Both the position numbers and the translations under genes were made by a program. Positions 1-10,577 of a DNA stretch of 64,000 bases are shown here, piece by piece (position 1 is the first letter of the stretch; each line of letters starts with the position of its first letter). Origin of the DNA: Schistosoma mansoni (Eukaryota > Platyhelminthes > Trematoda > Strigeidida > Schistosomatidae); contig NC_031498.1 of assembly GCF_000237925.1 (NCBI RefSeq), positions 13,555,906 to 13,619,905 of the forward strand, written 5' to 3'. The notes beneath the pieces are model-generated. The model ran no database searches, was not told where the DNA came from, and was given only the letters and a program-made list of their open reading frames with translations.

Positions 1-84
1 CAAAAGTATCTTGTCAAGGAATAGTAATAGTTTAGAAAATGAATCTAGTTCTGACAAACTACACAATCGGTTAATTTACTTTAC

Positions 85-364
85 TAGTGTAGTGAACGAG
101 AACACAAGTAGGGACATTCAAATGTATTTGAATATAAAATTACAGAATCACTTCGTGAAGTCTGAGAATTATATAGTAAATAACTCATTTGTTAAACATA
201 AGTCTGTCGTGTCAGACTTCATTATTCTTTCATTTCTATACCAATCATTCATTGTTCTCGTTCTCTTTCCTCCGATCTTCTTAACCTTCTGTCACCAGGC
301 ATTTCATTTTCAATTGATGATGCATACTACTTATATCTGTGGACATCGGTGGCACACACTGCAA
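85..364 (+). repeat. MITE-like dispersed repeat, copy 1
   Basis: This stretch is the reverse complement of 5431-5707, with about 85-90% identity by eye. More diverged copies lie at 10274-10577, 31660-31870 and 63295-63545. Several copies begin or end with TAGTGTAGTG or its complement CACTACACTA, which suggests short terminal inverted repeats and a non-autonomous DNA element of about 280-300 bp. The open frame across it is not conserved between copies, so I do not treat it as a gene. I do not know the family name. Confidence 0.6.
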
Positions 365-426
365 TGCAGTATTGCGAAAATCAGAAATTAAGAATTCGTT
401 AGTTAATTTAAACAATTCTTTTTGAT

Positions 427-650
427 ATCAGAATGGGGTTTTGTGGATATTATAGTAATTTTAATAGTTGAGATCATGAATCAATTAAAGCTAGACCACC
501 ACGGAAAACCTGGGTTCGAAATTTGCGAGACAGGATCGTGGGTGCGCACTGCTGAAGAGTCCCACAATCGGACGAAACGACTGTCCAGTGCTTCCAGGTT
601 TTCAATGGTGGTCTAGCTTCAATTGATTCATGATCTCAACTATTATAATT
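427..650 (+). repeat. Fold-back copy of a tRNA-derived SINE with hammerhead
   Basis: The left arm (about 464-512, containing GTTGAGATCATGAATCAATT) is repeated in reverse complement at about 594-642, so the locus can form a long hairpin. Between the arms lie a degenerate B box (GGTTCGAAATT), the SINE body and an intact hammerhead core. The same family recurs at 3749, 8279, 15195, 15922, 17100, 31500, 42590, 45590 and 60655. In the ribozyme-sense orientation the order is tRNA-like promoter, hammerhead, then a tail ending CAACTATATAAAATTACTAAAATC. Confidence 0.75.
546..591 (+). ncRNA. Hammerhead ribozyme motif (type I), intact core
   Basis: All catalytic boxes are visible. CTGAAGA (552-558) is the CUGANGA box, GTCC/GGAC (559-562 with 570-573) forms stem II, GAAA is at 574-577, a minimal stem III has loop GACT, and the cleavage triplet GTC is at 583-585. 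Stem I closes perfectly between GCACTG (546-551) and CAGTGC (586-591). This layout matches the schistosome type I hammerhead with a minimal stem III. Predicted cleavage is after 585. Activity is inferred from conserved bases only. Confidence 0.8.
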
Positions 651-859
651 CTTTTTGAGTTAAACATTGAGACTTTACAAAGGTTTAAGTTTCAAATGAA
701 ATAGTGACTTCATATAATGTATTTTATTTCTATTCATTATGGTGTTGAAATACATTGATTATATGTTATGTGAACATGCTTAATTTTGATCGAATGTAAA
801 TGTATTTCAGTTTTTTTAGTGTCAAAATTTTAGGGTTTAATAACCATCAATTTTATTTT

Positions 860-1360
860 ATCAGCCCCCAAATGCCCTGGTTCGGCCGAGAGCAGGGAGA
901 GTCAGTTCTCCCTCTCGAAATGCTCTCACATGGCCACGGCATACAACCACTGCAATGGAAGTTCTACTCACTGTCTTCTCGTGACGGAGGTATTGTTTAC
1001 AAAATGGAGAGGACGAAAAGCAAATGTCTGGTGATTTAACCGAGTTAGTGGATACGGAGGATCCACCTAGGGGGGTTGGAAAACCTTGATTCTAAACCAA
1101 TGGTGTACAATGTGTTCAGGATCCTGAGGGAGCAAATGGTGTACGAACCTATTGTTGGTGACCGGATACCATGGTATTGCATCTCCTTACGTTGTTCCAC
1201 TGCCTTGTGGATTAGACCCCCAGGTCAAACGCTCAGGGTGTGGCCTCCCAAGAAAACTACATGTTTTGGTTTGGGCAATTGGGCAGTATTTCAGCTCTCA
1301 CAAAAATCGAATGATTTGTGTGGTGCATATGTATTTGGTGCCTTTTTATGTTTAAGTAAA
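860..1360 (+). repeat. Dispersed GC-richer repeat, partner of 8795-9325
   Basis: This block is clearly richer in GC than its surroundings. It matches the reverse complement of 8795-9325 over most of its length, for example the CCCAAATGCC start, the GTGAGAGCATTT region and the TAAGGAGATGCA/TGCATCTCCTTA segment. The short open frames inside are not preserved between the two copies. It is probably a retrotransposon-derived piece (untranslated region or SINE), but I cannot name the family. Confidence 0.6.
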
Positions 1361-1779
1361 AAAAATTATCATAGTAAATGTCGGAGTAATTTTTTACTGT
1401 TTAAAAGAGCTTCCGATATTGCTAAATAAGAACACTGGTATATGTAATGGAAGTAGATTTAAGTTATATATTTTTCTCGGATATTAGTAATTCTGTAATA
1501 GTTTATATAAACCAAACAATATGACATAATTAATAACTTAAAAACCTATCTTGATGAGAATTTTCATTTTTACATTTAGGTGAACTGAAACTTTCTCAGT
1601 ATCGAGTACATAAATACAGCTGTTTAACTACTGTTTAAAATATAACTTCTCTTAATAAACATTTCTGTCCTTTAACATAGGCACACCTTAACTGACAATG
1701 TTTCACACTCAGTATTCTTGATGGATGTTATTTTCCTGTAACTTTAATCTTATTCATTAAAAAATATTTATCAAATTTT

Positions 1780-1910
1780 TTTTTTGGTTAGCGCTTTTTA
1801 ACGAGTTAGTTTTCTATTGGATGGGGTTGCTAACCCCATGTTCAACCCTCCTCCTTTATCCGAGCTTGGGACCAGTAGTAGCGCCAGAGGGGCTCCAAAT
1901 GGAGTTAAAT
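1780..1910 (-). repeat. Repeat fragment shared with 4739-4852, possibly RTE-related
   Basis: Its reverse complement matches 4739-4852: the same CCCAAGCYCGGATAAAG segment, then GGGTTRG, then TAGAAAACTAACT and an ACTAACC(A/AG)AAAAA end. It resembles untranslated sequence of an SR2/RTE-type element, judged from recall only. It contains no coding sequence. Confidence 0.5.
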
Positions 1911-2199
1911 GTTTTACTATGTAACAGTAATATTGCAATCTCTGCTTTATCTGAATTATTCTACAAATTTTCATAAATTCTTTATTTCTTTCTAAGAATA
2001 TTTTCTACATAATCCCCATGTGATTAGAATAAAGAAACAAGTTTCACTATAAAAAATACATGGAATAGTTCATGAGTTTCAGCTTCATCTCTTTTTGTCC
2101 AAATATTTTTTCATGAATAATGATATTAATGTATTTTAGTGGTTCATTAAAAAAAAACAAATACCTTCTATGTTTACTATCTATTTTAAATTCACTTAG
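1911..2199. other. AT-rich spacer
   Basis: I see no gene, RNA or recognisable repeat here. Confidence 0.5.
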
Positions 2200-2375
2200 T
2201 ATTGTTTGTTTGAATCTTCCCATTGTTGTTTAGGACTGCAACTGGTCAGTCTGTAATTGGCATATGTGCATACTGTGCGTATTGCTTCGTTATAGCCTTA
2301 ATTCACAAGCATTATACGAAAAGATGGATAATAGCTGGCAGTGGAATCCAGGACTCGCGTTTCGTCCGATCCATT
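2200..2375 (-). repeat. Truncated Smalpha-type SINE
   Basis: The reverse complement has the 3' half of the Smalpha hammerhead (GGACGAAACGCGAGTCCTGG) followed by the usual body: CCACTGC, the CTTGTGAATTAAGGC segment, and the CAGTATGCACATATG and CAGTTGCAGTCCTAAAC segments. The CUGANGA box is missing, so the ribozyme is broken by truncation at about 2375. Confidence 0.75.
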
Positions 2376-2884
2376 TTTGCTTATATTATCTATTTTGTTT
2401 AAAACAACTACTAAACTATAAAAATAGTAGACACTACGATATTGATTAATACTTGATTGTTGTTCAGGTAAAAAACAATATTGACACGGATAGTACAAAG
2501 ATTATTTCACCTATAAATGTCAGTTATAGTCCTTGTTCATAATCAGTTCAAAGTTATATCTAATTAGTCCACTTATTATAAAGAATAGTATAAATGAAAA
2601 ATACTTAAAAATGTTTTCTTCATGTTAGTGCTTTACAGCTGTAGTTTATGTATGGCTTAAATACTAATTTACATATCATATTATCAAGTAGCAAGTTGGT
2701 AGGAATTTAATGTAAGTATCTGTACTGAAAATAAAACTTAATCCATATATTTTTATCTATATAACATCTGTTTACTAAATGTAGGTTTTGTTACTGTTTA
2801 TAACATTTCGCATTAAGGTTTTTATAATCAAAGGCCTATTAATAGCGTTAAGTATCAGAAATTATTTTTGGCAACCGTTTTTCG

Positions 2885-2908
2885 CCGTATATATATATAT
2901 ATATACTG
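2885..2908. repeat. (TA)n microsatellite
   Basis: A short TA run. Similar runs occur at 4535-4556, 4865-4896, 17698-17717 and 18937-18987. Confidence 0.8.
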
Positions 2909-3117
2909 GTGAAAGAAGTAAACAACGTCGATCATTATTGTTAACATTAAATCCTAACGATGACGTAGAATATTATATATTCTGTCTTTGTTTATCTCAA
3001 ATGGAGAATATATTTATTACTCTGTTGATGAATTTAAACTTCAAAGGGGTATCCTTTTGTTTCGCAAAATAAAGTATCGTTATAAAAAAATATAATGATT
3101 AGAAACTATTGTAAAAT

Positions 3118-3165
3118 TAGTTATGTATAGTATGTATAGTATGTATGCATGTATAGTATGTAACA
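3118..3165. repeat. Short tandem repeat, GTATAGTAT unit
   Basis: Four to five imperfect copies of a GTATAGTATGTA-like unit of about 10-12 bases. Confidence 0.7.
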
Positions 3166-3335
3166 GCGATCAGAAGTGGAATGCCTGTCAAAAGAAGATT
3201 GAGATGATTGAATTGAAGAAAACAGAAAGGGAAACATAAAACGAAGGAGAATGGGAAGGATCATGAAGGATGTAAAAGACGACTGATGAAAGATATGCAT
3301 ATGAAGATTTTTAATGTATGGTTCTCATAATTAAC
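3166..3335 (-). repeat. Diverged relative of the MITE-like family
   Basis: The order of purine-rich words (GGCAGAAGG-like, AGAAGAT, GAACAAT, GAAGG.TG, then a TATGGTTCTCA-like end) parallels 5500-5640. The match is weak and could be compositional. Confidence 0.3.
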
Positions 3336-3748
3336 AAAGACGCTCTGACTCTTGTTATATGCAAAACTGTTACCTTTATCATTGCATGAAATGTTTCTTC
3401 AAGTTTCTACCTGTCTCAAATAATAATAATGATGGTATGTGCTCTTAACATTCTGGTTTGCCTTAGAAAGCGATTTCATCATAAATTAGTGCTTATTTCT
3501 TTTTTTCACAATATTACGATATTTCTTCAATTAAGTTTACGGTTATCAAAACTTTTGATAATTTGTGATCTTTCCAACTAACTTTTGATTTGTGTATCAC
3601 TATGATTAAGAATGGGGATGATAAGTTGATTGTTCTCATTAAATCATTGATGTAAATGATGTATCTACTAAATCTTATCCAATATGATTATAATAAATTT
3701 TTGACCACATATAGGACAAGTAATCAAAATTTACAAGTATAATTTCAT

Positions 3749-3915
3749 ATCGGAAGTAGGGTTTTGCGGAGATTTTAGTAATTTCATAGAATTGAGATCA
3801 TGAGTCAATTTAGGCTAGACCACCATGGAAAACCTGGAAGCACTGGACGAAACGGCTGTCTAGTGCTTCCAGGTGGTCTAGCTTCAACCGATTCATGATC
3901 TCAACTATATATAAT
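3749..3915 (+). repeat. Short fold-back SINE copy
   Basis: The left arm (about 3785-3835) and right arm (about 3855-3906) are complementary, both containing the GATCATGA...GCTAGACCACC module. Only the 3' half of the hammerhead remains between them (GGACGAAACGGCTGTC). The CUGANGA box is absent, so no ribozyme is expected. Flanking bases at 3749-3785 match the left flank of the 427 and 16118 copies, so they belong to the element. Confidence 0.7.
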
Positions 3916-4534
3916 TTCATATGTTTGAAATGCTGCTAAATATTTCGAAAAATAAATAGGAAATACTGGTTAGATGATTTTCATGTTTGTGTAGGACCTG
4001 ACTTGTTATCTATTTACCAGTTTTTCATTATCAAGATATACAAATTTCATATTCTATTCAGTTATGTCTTTATGTTTACAGTTTATTGAAACATTTATGA
4101 TTCTTTAGCACCCTAATTGTTCTTCTGCCTGTAATTAAATTTGGTTGATAAATTCTATTCATAGAGCATTAAAAAACAAAATAGATATTGTTCAAGCCTT
4201 CTAAGTTCTTTTAGTTACGTAATCAATTTATACTTAGTAAAACAGACTAAGAAAAATTATTACACATTAATACTCTCATGATTAACAGTTAACTTCAGAA
4301 TAGAAATGAATCTTAAATTCAAACTATAAATCATCTTGAATATGAGTAGAGAATACGTTTATTCAAAATATTATAGATGATTTCTAACTTAATATATTAA
4401 GTCAGGAAATAATGCGAAATGACTATCAAGTATCATATTATTTCTGCATATCACATATATTTTTATAATAAATAGATAGATTTAGGACTTTCTTAAAAAT
4501 TTATAAAAGTACCATCCTGTAACAGAACAAAATC

Positions 4535-4738
4535 ATATATATATATATATATATACTTACGCCTGTTGCTCCCAACGGAGCATAGGCCACCGACCAGTAT
4601 ACTCCAACCCATTCTGTCCTGGGCCTTCCTTTCTAGTTGTTTCCAACTTTTGTTCCCTTTTTTGTCATGTCTGTCTCTATTTCTAGGCGTAATGTGCTCT
4701 TTGGTCTTCCTCTTTTCCTTTAACCTTCAGGATTCCAT
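4535..4738 (-). mobile_element. 3' end fragment of an RTE-type retrotransposon
   Basis: Read on the minus strand, 4738-4557 encodes the C-terminal tail typical of schistosome RTE elements: a TWNPEG segment, an in-frame stop, RKRGRPK, then residues ending in a GGLCS-like sequence near 4565-4580. A TA repeat at 4535-4556 sits at the 3' end. No reverse-transcriptase domain is present, so this is a 5'-truncated copy. Similar tails occur at 20370-20430 and 57448-57540. Confidence 0.7.
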
Positions 4739-4862
4739 GTGAAGGGGCTAATGCCGATCCCAAGCCCGGATAAAGAAGAAGGGTTGGGCATGCGGTTAGC
4801 GACCCAATCCCGTAGAAAACTAACTTGCTAAGAAAACACTAACCAGAAAAAAATAATTCAAA

Positions 4863-4900
<38 letters not shown>
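4739..4900 (+). repeat. Inverted repeat piece joined to the RTE tail, plus (TA)n
   Basis: Matches the reverse complement of 1780-1910. It is joined directly to the RTE coding tail, but in an orientation that does not continue the element, so the locus is rearranged. A (TA)n run fills 4865-4896. Confidence 0.5.
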
Positions 4901-4901
<1 letters not shown>

Positions 4902-5423
4902 ATCGTGCTTAAACCAATACAAAATTATTCTGCTACCAATTTGACACATTTTAAATCATAAAGAAAACATTTTTCAGGAGACCATTTTTGTCAATTCTTG
5001 CATATTAATAATAATTTACTTCGTTACGTTCCATTATTAAATAGGAGACAGTTTTGATCGAATTCGATGTTTAAATGAATTTGAAATGATTGTAATATAC
5101 GTTTTAATGAAGTAATTATTTTATCCAATATAACTTTCTCAATAGACTTAAGTTGATATATAAGTTTACTTAACCATTGGATTACGTAATAACTTTTCAA
5201 AAAAAGTAACATTTATAGTTAACTCAAGTTAGACAATCCCATAGTTGATAGTTTGTTTATTTTTCCTTCTAGCTTAAAGTACTCTAGATTGTAACTTATC
5301 GACTGAAAATTATGATATACAAAGAGACATTGATATTTATTGGACATTGTATGTTTATGTTAATCTAAAGAGTGACTTTTTGAATTGTAGCGAATTAGAT
5401 TAACTAAAATACAGTTTTTAATT
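4901..5423. other. AT-rich spacer
   Basis: No gene or family recognised. Confidence 0.5.
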
Positions 5424-5707
5424 TAATAAAGTTTTAGTGTGGTGTGTAATACTGATGTTCACAGTTATAAGTAGTATCATCAATTGAAAATGAAATGCAT
5501 GGTGGCAGAAGGTTAAGAAGATCGAAGGAAAGAGAACAATGAATGGTTGATGTGAAAACGAAAGAATAATGAAGTTTAAGACGATAGACTGATATTCAAC
5601 AAATGAATTATTTACTGTATAATTCTCAGACTTCACGAAGTGATTCTGTAATTCTATATTCAAATACATTTGAATGTCCCTACTTGTGTTCTCGTTCACT
5701 ACACTAG
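5424..5707 (-). repeat. MITE-like dispersed repeat, copy 2
   Basis: Reverse complement of 85-364. The ends read TAGTGTGGTG (from 5431) and CACTACACTA (to about 5706), the clearest view of the presumed terminal inverted repeats. The apparent open frame on the minus strand follows from copying the repeat and shows no domain. Confidence 0.65.
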
Positions 5708-7539
5708 AATGTTATCTGGTTTGAAGTAGTTAACACCATGTATTTACAGAGAAGAAATTAAATAATGCCTTTAGAAGTGCCACTTTGTTTCTAAATAAAA
5801 TTACTTATATCATATGGATGAGAAGTTTTTCATTTTCTGCAACTTAAATTATTTGATACTCTCAATACCAAGCATACTTAATTGAAAACTTATTGCTACA
5901 ATTTGCTTATTTGAAAAATTAAATATTTACATGTAAGTAGAAGGGGCTTCTAGTACACGAAAATGGTATTTTAACACCGTTAACATGCAACCTTAATTCA
6001 GTAAGACATTAATAAGTGGTGAAATGATATAAAACTGAAGTGTTCAATTAAAAAATGTTTTAAAACTTTCAAATCTTGCTTATTTGTAACAATTATTATC
6101 AAATATGAAGCCATTAAATAAACAGTTGTAATGAAGGTAGTATATACCATGAGCTCATTGGTAGCGTGTTTTGGAATGAATTCTTTGGGTTCTGGACAGA
6201 ACTCATGACAAATACAGTTTAAACGTGTTAAAAGCTAAACATCAATCCACCAATGATGTCAAATTATATCGTGAATTAAGTGAATCTAGAAATAGAGATT
6301 AATTAAACCCTATTAATTGGCTTAAATTTAGTTTAGTAGACATAAAACTTGATTGCCTAAGGTTAGAACTTAGACAGAGACATAAGTGTATACCACTGAG
6401 GAATCCCTTACATGTTAGGACAGATGTCCTGTAATCGGTGGTTTTCAATGGCATCTCAGTTGCAATTTTACTGCGTAGTTTCGTCGTACAATTCTAATGA
6501 CTAATTCATTTTTACCTATAAAATTCACAATCCATTTTTTATTCAATATTTCCCAATCTTGCAAATTCATATTTATTTAGTTTATTTATTGACCGATTCA
6601 CCCAAAACAATTGTGTTACACTCGGTCTTTTGTAAATTAGTAATTCTTTGTACATAAATGTATTACTTAAGGATGTTATTGAAGATATGACTATGTAATG
6701 TGAAAACAGTTAGTGACAAACATTTGAATATCAACTACAGATGTTAGAAACTGATCACACAGAAACAATTACAGAAACGAATAAAGGTTCCTCTAGCTTT
6801 CTCAATCAACGAGTATCTATAACCTTCCTAAGATAAGTGTTTGTCACAGTTCATTACATGAGTTTGAACTTGATTAAGGATTATTTTTGACATTTTCTAT
6901 CATTATTATGGAAAAGTCTGTTTTTGATTTTCCTTAAAACGTATTATTTGAAAATTAAAAGAATGCTAGTAGTGTTGTTTCAATTGTATGCTAAGACAGA
7001 TTATTTATTGAAAGTTCTAAGATGTTATAGATCTTAAAAGATTATCATAATGTTTGTGTTTAATTCACTTATTTCAATCATTTACATTTGATTTCATAGA
7101 ATTGACTTTATGTTTAATCTATGGAAACAACTTTTGATTTTGATCAAACAAATGATACTGTACGCCTCCCAAAGTTACCTTATCCAAACATTATCACTTT
7201 TCTTGTGATTTAAGGGACTTGCTATGATTCCCTAGGTTTATTTATTTGTAACTACAATAAACTGAACTGATGATAAAAAGTATCTCAATACTACAAAACC
7301 TTGTCCTTTTAACTTTAATAATCATATTTTTCTATGGCATTTTGATTTAACAATTGTACTACCAGGCTCTTTTTAGTTTCCTCTTACAGAATAATCATGT
7401 ATTTAACCTTAAAAAGAACAATTTTCAATTCTTTCAAATTTGTTGTCCAATCATCACTAACTAACCAAACTCTATTCAAATTTGTTTCTGTTTTACGTTG
7501 TAAGCAACTTTAAAAAATAATTTATGAAATAAATTTTTT
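5708..7539. other. AT-rich intergenic DNA
   Basis: I see no supported gene, RNA or family-level repeat. Stop codons are frequent in all frames. Confidence 0.5.
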
Positions 7540-7925
7540 CATAAGCAAAGATGGATAGTAGCTAGCAGTAGAATCCAGGACACGTGTCTCATCCTATTTC
7601 GGATTCGTCAGCTGGATGTACCTGCATCTCAGAGTTGATGTTCACTCTGGAACTCGAACCTAGTGCCGTTCGCTTCAAACTCTATCGCGTTATCCGCTTA
7701 GCTACTGAGTACTGATAGCCACCTGCTTGTGCAATGGGGTGATGTTTAAACTCAGTTGATGTTGTCTACTTGTATCTCCCCATTGTTAGCCACTATCCAT
7801 CTTTGCTTATAAAGCTTGTGACTTCAGGCGACATCGAACCAGTCCGTACAGTATGAACATGTGGTTGATAATAGACTGATCAGTTGCAGCCCTAAATAAC
7901 ACCAAGTGAATCTAAATGTTTTCAT
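7540..7925 (-). repeat. Smalpha-type SINE pair with a mutated hammerhead
   Basis: On the minus strand 7625-7560 holds a hammerhead-like core: CTGACGA, stem II ATCC/GGAT, then GAGA in place of GAAA, then GTC. The tRNA-like segment lies at about 7635-7735. Plus-strand Smalpha body sequence follows at about 7785-7910 (GCCACTATCCATC, CAGTTGCAGCCCTAAA), so two units meet head to head. The GAAA change should abolish cleavage. Confidence 0.7.
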
Positions 7926-8278
7926 ATTTTTCTACCACGAGTGCTATTCTTAATTTAACCAGAATAATTTTCTTATCTCAACAAATCGATGCATGAACCT
8001 AATTACTTATGACAAGAATATTTTTAATATTTTTTAAACTTATCTCTTTATATGTTATAAAGATTGAATCTTTTTCCTAGTTCAGTAATGGAATTTAAAA
8101 ACCATTAGATAAACTACATATTTTATAAATTTAATAATACATCTGATTAAAAATTCATTTTTTTAAACATCTCTCTAATCCTAAATGTGATGTGTAAATT
8201 TATTCATTCCTTATTTATTAAGACATAAGTTGTATACTTTATTGCAAGTACAGGGTATTTATCAATTATTTTTTCTCT
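7926..8278. other. AT-rich spacer
   Basis: Nothing recognised. Confidence 0.5.
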
Positions 8279-8535
8279 ATCAGAAGGGAGTTTTGTGGAG
8301 ATTTTAGTGATTTTATATAGTTGAGATCATCAGTCAATTGAAGCTAGACCAACATGGAAAACCTGGAAGCACTGGAAGGCCGTTTTGTCCTATTTTGGGA
8401 GTCCTCAGGAGTGCGCATCCACGATCCCACCTCGCGAGATTCGGACCCATGACCTATTAGTCTCGCACGCGAGCACTTAACCGATAGACCACTGAGCCGG
8501 TCGGCATCCAACGGTGTTAATGTCTGTTGAATCAA
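8279..8535 (-). repeat. tRNA-derived hammerhead SINE, nearly full length, degenerate ribozyme
   Basis: On the minus strand the order is GAGCCGGC region, A-box-like TGGTCTATCGGTTAAG, B-box-like segment around GGGTCCGAATC, hammerhead remnant, then the CCATGTTGGTCTAGC tail. The ribozyme is damaged: GAAA has become AAAA, the triplet is TTC and stem II is mismatched. This copy gives the best view of the RNA polymerase III promoter portion of the family. Confidence 0.75.
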
Positions 8536-8794
8536 TATAACACATACTGTTGTCGAACAAAATTCAATCAAAAGGTCTCATAGTTAGGCCAATTTTTGGA
8601 TGTGAATTACAGAAACATATTTACAGTATATAAAAGATGGATAACAAATCTAAATATTCTGAGAATTCCGAATTTATTGATTATTGATTAGTGACCAATA
8701 TCATATTTATCATATTTGACGAGTTTGAAGTGTGACCAATAGTCAAAGTTAATCAGCACTCCCTTTATTTATTTATTTAAACACATAAATATTG

Positions 8795-9325
8795 GAACAA
8801 AGGGGCACCAGATATATATGCGCCGCAGAAATCTCGTTTGATTTGTGTGAGGGCTGTGATGCTGCCCAGGTGCCAAAACTGAAGTAGGTGGTTATCTTAG
8901 GAGGCCACACCCCGAGCCTTTGACCTTAAGGTCTGATCCATAAGGCAGTGGAGCATCGTAAGGAGATGCAGTCCCATGGTAGCCGGTGACCAACGATTGA
9001 TTCATACGCCATTTGTTCCCTCAGGATACTGGAGTCCATGTGCACCATTGGTTTGGAATCAGGGTTTCCCAACTCCCCTAGGTGGATGTTCCTTGTCCAC
9101 CAACCCGGTTAAAGCGCCGGACATTCACTTTTCGTTTTCTCAATTTCGTAAACAACACCTCCGCCACGAGAAGGTAATGCGTAGGACTTCCCTGTCAGAG
9201 GCTATGTACGCGTGGCCATGTGAGAGCATTTGGAGAGGGAGAGTGGACTCTCCCCACTATCGACCGTACCCAGGCATTTGGGGGCAATCGGCATTCCGTA
9301 CACTGTGTTGAGATGTTAGGCGACT
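8795..9325 (-). repeat. Dispersed GC-richer repeat, partner of 860-1360
   Basis: Reverse-complement match to 860-1360, including the block ending CAGGCATTTGGGGGC. The open frame at 8976-9311 does not correspond to an open frame in the other copy, so I reject it as a gene. Confidence 0.6.
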
Positions 9326-10264
9326 AAAGGTAGTTGACAGGGGACGCTAGACGTAGGTTTTGAGTTATCTAGCTTTCATTAGGAAAGCGTACCTATTATA
9401 TTCTAAAATGAAACTGTTCATTTAGGAAATAAGAAGAAAAAATAAGAAATCAAAATTCGCATAATTAACGAATAAAGATACTTCCAAGACACCCCTTTAT
9501 TTACATCGATAAAAATGGCGTGAGTGATATATTCTTTTCAAAATTATTCATCGTTGACTGAATTTATCAAGATAGTTATTGAAAGCCTGGAGTCACCTGC
9601 CAGTAGTTTAATCGTAAAATTGAATTATTCATTAGTCTACATCGATTATCACATAGGGGATAGAATGCGTGACCTTCAGGCCCCAAGACAAGCGCTTAGT
9701 CTTCAGATGGTTGGGTTGATACTCGATGATTTAGATTTATGATTTTAGTCAACTTTAGATAATTCTTTATCATTCTTTATCATTAATGGTGTTTTTCTCA
9801 CTCCTGGTGGGGCCGTCGTTGCATACTGCTAAGAGTTCCATTCTAAGATGAAACAACTATTTCATCTTTTTGTAACTAAAGTCATTCTGTAATGTGAAAC
9901 TTCAAATCCAACAATTCACACAATACATTTAAATAAAAATGCTTCCTTTCTTATTAAATTATTTGATTGCTCTCAAAGCTTTCGCATAATGTAAAAGCGA
10001 ATGAATATGTATTTCATGTGTCAACTTACTGTCGGACATTAATTTTAGGTCATATCGGTTCATTACTTAACACATAGCTTCTTGATTCACTTATTCATGA
10101 TAAGATAGACACAATATGAGTCCATCTTAATGAAGACTGACTCTATGTAGATTATATTATTTTCGATGCAAAACTGATTAGCATAGTGACTAGTATGATT
10201 TTACTGGGAACTGTTTTCGATGTTAAAAATCATATACATTTTTCTGCTCAAGGCTTATCAAACA
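9326..10264. other. Intergenic DNA without a recognised feature
   Basis: A 72-codon frame at 9524-9742 shows no motif and I do not support it as a gene. Confidence 0.4.
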
Positions 10265-10577
10265 TTGCTACTGTAGTGTGGTCTACTTATATCCATATAA
10301 GTAGTATATAGTGTTGGTCAGACATAGAACGTATTTTGGCAGAAGATCGATGAGGAACGAACAGAAATAAAGTGCAATCGGTACAAAAATGCATGAACAA
10401 TAAAATCAGAGAAGACGAACTGACATTTGCAGAAGAAATAGTTAAGGTTGAGACAATTGATTGTTATTTTGCAAATTAAATGTCGACTGTATGGTAATAA
10501 GAATTTAGTGAGATAGTCTGTAATTTGTGGTTAAATACATTTGATTGTCCCCAACAGGTATTCTATTCACTACACTA
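10265..10577 (-). repeat. MITE-like dispersed repeat, copy 3
   Basis: Begins near TAGTGTGGTC (10274) and ends TTCACTACACTA (about 10576), with the internal word order of 5431-5707 but heavier divergence. Confidence 0.55.

Noticed and set aside
11-391. Open frame of 126 codons
   Set aside because: It lies in the MITE-like repeat; other copies do not keep the frame and no domain is present.
8976-9311. Open frame of 111 codons in a GC-richer block
   Set aside because: The partner repeat at 860-1360 does not preserve it, so it reflects composition.
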